Made by a program: the position numbers and the translations under genes. Shown piece after piece: positions 6,505 through 7,301 of a stretch of 7,301 bases of DNA. Position 1 is the first letter of the stretch. Every line of letters starts with the position of its first letter. Under the pieces are notes generated by a model, which did not search any database, was not told the DNA's origin, and saw nothing but the letters and a program-made list of their open reading frames with translations. Origin of the DNA: Gemmatimonadota bacterium (GTDB lineage Bacteria; Gemmatimonadota; Gemmatimonadetes; Gemmatimonadales; GWC2-71-9); contig JAGGAG010000135.1 of NCBI GenBank assembly GCA_017889745.1, positions 1 through 7,301 on the forward strand. The letters run 5' to 3'.

Positions 6505-6552
6505 CAGTCGTGAGTCGTCAGTCGGCGGTAAGCGGTAAGCGGTGCGTGGTGA
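6505..6552. repeat. Two heptamer families in one uninterrupted 7-bp register
   Basis: Three YAGTCGK-type or near-variant units (CAGTCGT 6505-6511, GAGTCGT 6512-6518, CAGTCGG 6519-6525) run into four GCGGTAA-type units (6525-6531, 6532-6538, 6539-6545 as GCGGTGC, 6546-6552 as GTGGTGA). The two families share the base at 6525, so there is a one-base phase slip at the junction. The second family is the one seen at 901-928 and 1977-2057. The array starts 6 bp after the CgeB-like stop codon. Confidence 0.75.
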
Positions 6553-6555
6553 GCG

Positions 6556-6650
6556 GGGCCCTGCGTGCCGAGGCAGCGTTCGAGCGCGGGTGCGGCATTT
6601 GACATGGCTGCATCGGGAGCGCGAGCGGCTGCCAGAGGCACGCAGGGCCC
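6556..6650. repeat. Inverted repeat with 14-bp perfect arms in a convergent gap
   Basis: GGGCCCTGCGTGCC at 6556-6569 is the exact reverse complement of 6637-6650. A second perfect 6-bp pair (GGCAGC 6572-6577 with GCTGCC 6628-6633) lies just inside, so the stem continues imperfectly around a loop of about 50 nt. It lies between the convergent ends at 6499 (+) and 6792 (-). There is no adjacent T-run, so it is not a standard intrinsic terminator, though it could still stabilise or end both transcripts. Confidence 0.65.
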
Positions 6651-6744
6651 ACTCGCCGCGCAGCGACGCAGGCCCAACTCACCGCGCAGCGACGAGGGCC
6701 CAACCTACCGCGCCGCCACGAGGGCCCGCTCACCGCGCCACGAC
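6646..6744. repeat. Four tandem copies of a roughly 26-bp unit
   Basis: Units begin with GGCCC at 6646, 6671, 6697 and 6723, with lengths 25, 26, 26 and about 22. The consensus is GGCCCAACTCACCGCG followed by CAGCGACGAG. Each unit contains YTYRCCG or a near variant, the complement of the CGGTRAR heptamer, so the longer unit embeds the shorter repeat family. The first unit overlaps the right arm of the inverted repeat at 6637-6650. Spacers are too short for a CRISPR array. From 6745 to 6791 I see only a weak 7-bp inverted pair. Confidence 0.75.
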
Positions 6745-6791
6745 CTCGCTTGTTGACGCGCCCGGTTTCGAGGTCTTCCTGCTCTCCTGAC

Positions 6792-7235
6792 CTAGGGCTT
6801 CTGCTGAGCTTGCGGAGTTGGCTCCGGCGCCGTCGGAGCCTTCTTGCCGGAGGCGCCATGGCCGCCCATCGCACCCACGCCATCATTACCCGGCGCTGCG
6901 GCAGGCGCGGTGTCTACTGCTGGGGCCGGCGTGCCGCCGGCCGCCGTGCTCTTTCTACCCGATGACGGGCTGCGTGCTGGGCCGGTGCTCGCATTGCCGG
7001 TGTCCGGCATACGCGCAGTGTCACCCGTGGCCGGCATCGCACCCATGGCGGTGTCGGCCGGCGCGGCTGTCATCGTGGTCTGCGTAGTGTCAGTGGTGAC
7101 CCCGGTGACAGGCTCCTTGCCGCAGCCGCGCATCCAGAAGAGCAGGGCCGCCACTACCGCGATGCCGATCACCCAAGGCAGCCATTTGCGCTGCTGGTTC
7201 TCGGCGTTGGCATTGGGAGGAAGGGACGCACTCAT
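6792..7235 (-). CDS. Small membrane-anchored protein with Ala/Pro/Thr-rich tail
   Basis: Two ATGs are possible, 7241 and 7235. GAGGG at 7247-7243 is seven nucleotides before 7235 but only one before 7241, so the 147-residue form from 7235 is preferred. Counting from 7235, the protein has a short polar N-terminus, one membrane helix (about 18-35, WLPWVIGIAVVAALLFWM), then RGCG and a tail of about 105 residues dominated by Ala, Pro, Thr, Gly and Ser. The tail has degenerate repeats such as GAMPATGDTARMPDTG and ends in PTPQAQQKP. It is predicted to be an inner-membrane protein with a disordered periplasmic tail. The Cys after the helix is not in a proper lipobox (the preceding residues are Met-Arg-Gly), so it is probably not a lipoprotein. 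The N-terminal layout recalls membrane-anchored linkers of larger envelope proteins, but I recognise no family and assign no function. Confidence 0.65.
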   Translation of the reverse strand: MSASLPPNANAENQQRKWLPWVIGIAVVAALLFWMRGCGKEPVTGVTTDTTQTTMTAAPADTAMGAMPATGDTARMPDTGNASTGPARSPSSGRKSTAAGGTPAPAVDTAPAAAPGNDGVGAMGGHGASGKKAPTAPEPTPQAQQKP

Positions 7236-7242
7236 CGTCATA

Positions 7243-7247
7243 CCCTC
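7243..7247 (-). promoter_or_regulatory. RBS deciding the start of the membrane-anchored protein
   Basis: GAGGG on the minus strand stands seven nucleotides from ATG 7235-7233 and one from ATG 7241-7239, which favours the inner start. The remaining upstream bases to 7301 hold a run of seven T (7284-7290), read as A on the coding strand, and no promoter I can support. Confidence 0.5.
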
Positions 7248-7301
7248 GGGAGACGGGTTGCGGTCGGGCCGGCTGCTGCCTGGTTTTTTTGGAGGGAGAC
7301 A

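Noticed and set aside
6646..6744. Possible CRISPR array
   Set aside because: Units are contiguous and degenerate with no unique spacers of about 30 bp, and no cas gene is present.
6742..6775. Inverted pair GACCTCG/CGAGGTC as terminator for the minus-strand gene
   Set aside because: It has only 7 bp around a 20-nt loop and no T-run on either side, so it is too weak to call.
7284..7290. Run of seven T as a plus-strand intrinsic terminator
   Set aside because: The preceding bases form only a mismatched 3-5 bp stem, and no plus-strand gene ends nearby.

Overview
The window is a high-GC bacterial chromosome segment that looks like cell-envelope (lipopolysaccharide/glycan) territory. The best guess for the host is a Gemmatimonadota or related FCB-group bacterium. 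This is inferred from the high GC, a PorX-type response regulator (a family otherwise best known from Bacteroidota), heptosyltransferase and MsbA-like genes implying an outer membrane, and heptameric repeats filling intergenic gaps. No rRNA, tRNA or other taxonomic marker is present, so this stays an inference.

Layout. (a) 1-234 (+): 3' end of an unrecognised gene. (b) 235-510: a convergent gap almost filled by a nested, imperfect inverted repeat (246-508) containing a tandemly duplicated 75-bp segment. (c) 511-879 (-): small helical hypothetical protein. (d) 880-959: gap with a perfect-period heptamer array (901-928). (e) 960-1955 (-): family 9 glycosyltransferase, ADP-heptose:LPS heptosyltransferase type, probably starting at a CTG codon. 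(f) 1956-2100: divergent intergenic region built around an 81-bp imperfect palindrome of the same heptamers. (g) 2101-6499 (+): a tight three-gene operon made of a PorX-like response regulator with a PglZ phosphatase-superfamily domain, an MsbA-like ABC exporter (2-nt gap) and a CgeB-like glycosyltransferase (ATGA overlap). (h) 6500-6791: a second convergent gap holding two heptamer families, an inverted repeat with about 67 nt between its arms, and four tandem copies of a roughly 26-bp unit. (i) 6792-7235 (-): small membrane-anchored protein with a long Ala/Pro/Thr-rich tail. 7242-7301 shows only an RBS and a T-run.

How the genes may work together: the heptosyltransferase builds LPS inner core, the ABC protein is of the type that flips lipid A-core or another lipid-linked product across the inner membrane, and the CgeB-like enzyme adds sugars to an envelope glycan. 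The PorX-like protein heads the export/glycosylation operon. In Bacteroidota PorX controls type IX secretion, whose cargo is anchored on A-LPS, so a PorX homologue co-transcribed with LPS-type export genes is the most suggestive functional link here.

The least-explained material is the repeat DNA. All four gaps of about 80 bp or more carry short-period or inverted repeats. The heptamer CGGTRAR (or its complement) is clear in three of them, and the two convergent gaps carry long inverted repeats.
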